DNA of 64,000 nt, taken from assembly GCA_036874045.1 (NCBI GenBank), contig JAZBRI010000003.1:1996501-2060500 (forward strand). The letters run 5' to 3'. Position 1 is the stretch's first letter. Every line of letters starts with the position of its first letter. The notes beneath the pieces are model-generated. The model made no database searches. It had not been told where the DNA came from and saw only the letters and a program-made list of their open reading frames with translations. The position numbers and the translations under genes are program-made. Below are positions 60,961 to 64,000 of the stretch, one piece after another. The stretch is from Cymodocea nodosa (taxonomy: Eukaryota; Streptophyta; Magnoliopsida; Alismatales; Cymodoceaceae).

Positions 60961-61610
60961 GTTTTTATAGACATTTAAATAACTTAATAAATATCAAAAG
61001 TATTTAAAGAGGTAAAAATTTGTAAGAATTCTTATTAAGTTTCAATACGGTAGACTACTTTAAGTATTATATTTTGTCTCGTAAAGATTTTCAACTAATC
61101 GAAATTCTTCCTTAGACACTCAAACAACCTGGTATACACCAGGAATATCTATGGAGATGATAACTTGTGAGTATTAATAGACACTCAAATAACCTGATAT
61201 ACACCAGAAGTATCTAAGGAGATGAAAGCTTGTAGGGAACCTTACTAGGCCCACTTTGGTAAGTGGTGGACACAGCTACAGCTTGCCAATGTTTAAAGCA
61301 GAGCCAACACAACTGCCTATAGGCATTGCACAAGAACTTCCCAAGTAATCACTCATCCTGGTTCTGCTCTCGCCAAAACACAGTTAACTTCAAAGTTCTT
61401 ATAAGAGTCAGTGCTTGATAGTAGGTGTAAATACAACTTCACACACCTATGACTTATCAATACTTAAACAGAACCAACACTATTATCTATAGATATTATA
61501 CAATAACTTTCTAAGTAATCACTCATCTTAGTTCTACTTTTATCCAAATACAATTAACTTTAAAATTCTTACAAAAATAAATATTTGATAATAAATGTAA
61601 ATGCATCTAA
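60960..61610 (-). repeat. 5S rRNA-derived repeat cluster, Cassandra-like TRIM fossil
   Basis: On the minus strand, 61400-61321 reads AGAACTTTGAAGTTAAC, then TTGGCGAGAGCAGAACCAGG, then ATGAGTGATTACTTGGGAAG. This is the 5S rRNA pattern GAACTCCGAAGTTAAGC, TGGGCGAGAGTAGTAC, TAGGATGGGTGACC and CTGGGAAGT, including the pol III internal promoter. A second, more decayed copy lies 170 bases away (61570-61492). To the left are three copies of a 65-base unit (about 60968, 61113, 61178), the first strongly decayed. 5S sequence inside a repeat is the mark of Cassandra TRIM retrotransposon LTRs. The cluster is broken and old. Confidence 0.65.
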
Positions 61611-62850
61611 TACATATTATATAATATAATAACACGAGAGTAATATTAGATTGTGCAAAAATAAGATCAAATGATATAAAAATGATGATAGTGAACATAT
61701 AAAGAACTACGAGAATATGATATCAAGGGGGTACAAAATCATGTATTCAAGATCACGAATGAAAAGCAAATGCCCAGTCAATAAACTAGCACAGCATACG
61801 CTACATTAGGTGCTACATATCAATGGGCAAAGATTCTCATGTTGATTATGCAATAGTAGATGTATGAATTAACATCGCGTTAACATTGGGCAGCAAGAAC
61901 CTGTTTGAGTATTGCACTGCATAGCACAGTCAGACTAGGGGACAATAAATATTCTGAGTAATCTTAGATATGAACAGACCATAATGTAATTGATCATCTA
62001 GGGATGAAAACTTAGCTTCTAATTTATGTAAAAACACTATCTTTCTGCTTACCGTAAAAGTAGGAGTTGGTAGGTATACTTCTGATTTGATAAGAGAAAG
62101 GGATCTTGGCCATTAAAATCCTAACTAGGCAGTTCCTTTTGTTTCTTCTCTTTCTTTTGAAGGATAAGAGTCCCATTCTTTTTTAACTCGATTTCATGTA
62201 ATCAGCAATCACCGACTTGTTTTCATGGGTTTTGATTCAGTACTAGTATTTATCTGGAATTCATAAGTGTTCAGAATGATGTATAAAAATGCCACCTCAA
62301 ACCACATTCGCTTTCCAGCACACAAGGTTAAAAGTATCAATTTCACTAAAAGACGTCGCCACCCAAAAATTAATCATTGACTAAATCGCTGACAAAATAT
62401 CTTTCATCAAAGAAAGTTTAGCTATACAATGTCTCTAGCACCATTTTTGGGGGAAAATTTTTCTCAGACTGAATGCAGCTTACTTCAAACAGCTCTCTCA
62501 GAAACCTTTAGGAAAAGCATTCTAATTCACCGCGAAGTACACCCTGGGTTTACAGGAATGCAGAAAGCTGCTTGCAGATTTTACAGTTAGGAATCAAGTA
62601 TTCTGAACATCACGAAACACCTTTTTTACCGAAAGTATGAGAAAGGAAAATTGTTTGGGAGTTTGATGAAGCATGTTGCATCGGGATACCTTGAAGGAAG
62701 ACAAAAGATGAGCTTGGAAACCATAGATTCATGTCTAGTCATCCTCTTCCACCTCTATAGACAAGAAAGTGCTTCGGTAAAAGATGCAGCACTTGCGGAA
62801 CACAAACTATCAACTCCATCAGGCATCAACAGAGATCATACATGTTATGT
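61610..62850. other. Intergenic or intronic DNA without a supported gene
   Basis: AT-rich sequence. A minus-strand frame near 62820-62750 (MPDGVDSLCSASAASFTE) might be read-through 3' sequence of the gene to the right. Confidence 0.45.
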
Positions 62851-62857
62851 TAGCCAC

Positions 62858-62974
62858 TCACTCATTTATGTACTCTGGACTTCTAACAATCCTGACAAGC
62901 TCCTTCAAGTTGGCCAACACATGTCGAGGGCTCACACTCTGACCACCTACGTAATTCAAAAGCTGCTCCAGATC
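62858..62974 (-). CDS. Probable last exon of an unidentified gene running in from the right edge
   Basis: After an acceptor (GTACCAG), 38 clean codons read [20 protein letters not shown] and then [18 protein letters not shown], followed by TGA at 62858-62860. The helical, well-mixed composition looks like real protein. A donor-like GTGAGT overlaps the stop, so a further exon is possible. Near 63245-63300 another minus-strand open piece (ISENGELHVIFLR before GTTAGT) may be an upstream exon. I do not recognise the family. The main part of the gene would lie right of 64000 or in unread exons. Confidence 0.45.
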   Translation of the reverse strand, partial: DLEQLLNYVGGQSVSPRHVLANLKELVRIVRSPEYINE

Positions 62975-62999
62975 CTGGTACAGATGCCATTAATAAGAA

Positions 63000-64000
63000 A
63001 TTAAAACCCATAAATTCATAAACTCGAGTCAGCATTCCCAGACACTACATCATGAAATTTTAAGATAATACATTATTGACTTCAGAGTAGACCGATGATT
63101 GAAATGAAATCGTACATTATAACCAAATTTTATATTTTAATGCAAATATACTTTTCCCTAAGCATACTAAGGCCTAATATGACCTAGATATAGCATGAAG
63201 ATTCATCACACTTTTGGTAGATTAGGTGTATATGCATAGACAGAGCAGCAGAAACTAACCTTAAAAAAATGACATGGAGCTCACCATTTTCAGATATGGA
63301 ATCACTTAATATTTTTCACCTGTATGTTAGAGGCATCTACTTTGCTAATTGAATTGTCAACAGGATATCAATGGATGGTAATCGAAAAGTGTTCTGGTAG
63401 AGTAGATTGTAAGGAAACCATCTAAAGTGTTCTTCCTTAAGTATTTTACGTTAAAACGCCCATAGTTTGTGCCAATTAAATACCTAAATGTTATGAAATC
63501 TCGTACTATTGAGGATTTCCATTTGAACCCAATTAGCAGTTAACTTGTGCTGCCCTTGTACATCCTAAGTACTCCAACGTCAACTTGTGCTAGTAAGCAC
63601 GGCAATGAAGTCTATTGCATGCAATCATATACCTACTGGCATAAAAAGATTCATATTTATGCCTTCCCTTTAATTTTTATCTCAATGGTTGTGATAATAT
63701 TTGAGTGGTTCAGCAACACTAAAGTGCCTGCCTAGGCATCTCCAAGTTGCTAACTAGGAGTCAAGGAACAATAAGTAGACTATGCATTTCAAGACCTAGC
63801 CATATGCTATTTTTTTGGAAATTCTTATCATATTTAGAAATCATATTGAATTTCATTTTAGTCTTGTATATTTGTATATTCCAATTTTTTGTGTTAAATT
63901 GAGTTTACGATGGACATAGTAATTGATAATATCATAAAAATATCATGACAGGGGAATTTTATCCTTTTTAATTATTCATGGCACTTAGGCAGTTTCCTGG
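63000..64000. other. Right-edge region, probably introns of the same minus-strand gene
   Basis: Apart from the possible exon near 63245-63300, I see only AT-rich DNA and a short plus-strand frame at 63547-63735 with no family match. Confidence 0.35.

Noticed and set aside
1-64000. CRISPR arrays, operons, bacterial-type promoters
   Set aside because: None seen; the window is plant nuclear DNA.

Overview
The window is a piece of a flowering-plant nuclear genome. Short GT-AG exons are scattered through long AT-rich introns and spacers. The genes are typical plant nuclear genes, and there are several plant transposon relics plus a nuclear copy of mitochondrial DNA. I cannot fix the lineage from sequence alone; a monocot is possible. 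Most genes have several exons, so I assembled coding regions by matching reading frame and phase across splice sites.

Layout. 275-5399 (-): proteasome subunit alpha type-3 (PAG1), eight exons visible, 3' end beyond the left edge. 8.5-9.8 kb (+): decayed FAR1/MULE-type transposase. 11.4-16.9 kb (+): a group-A bZIP factor of the AREB3/ABI5-like type. Its large last intron holds a partial exon duplication, a mitochondrial nad7 insertion and a small gypsy fossil. 17.6-22.1 kb (-): nine-exon AtpI/UncI-like chloroplast membrane protein (CGL160-related), convergent with the bZIP gene. 23.7-24.0 kb (-): small secreted peptide precursor with a CLE-like C-terminus. 29.3-32.5 kb (-): complete seven-exon centromeric histone CENH3, with an internally deleted copia fossil in its fourth intron. 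37.0-39.1 kb (-): AUF-type F-box protein behind a TGACG-rich promoter. 39.5-44.7 kb (-): a PIF/Harbinger DNA transposon with both of its genes, target duplication and subterminal repeats. 44.7-53.6 kb: gene-poor stretch with tandem repeats and one unassigned exon-like frame. 53.6-53.8 kb (-): broken steroid-binding (MAPR) gene start. 54.8-55.7 kb (-): NDR1/HIN1-like LEA-2 protein. 57.1-60.6 kb (-): large acidic membrane-anchored protein of unknown function with two NPF motifs. 61.0-61.6 kb: 5S rRNA-derived Cassandra-like repeats. The right edge has an exon of an unidentified gene.

These are independent housekeeping and regulatory genes, not an operon-like system. The most informative items are the resolved CENH3 gene, the layered insertions in the AREB3-like intron, the CLE-like peptide gene, the structurally complete Harbinger element, the 5S-derived repeats and the NPF-bearing acidic protein. 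I saw no convincing wholly new multi-gene system.
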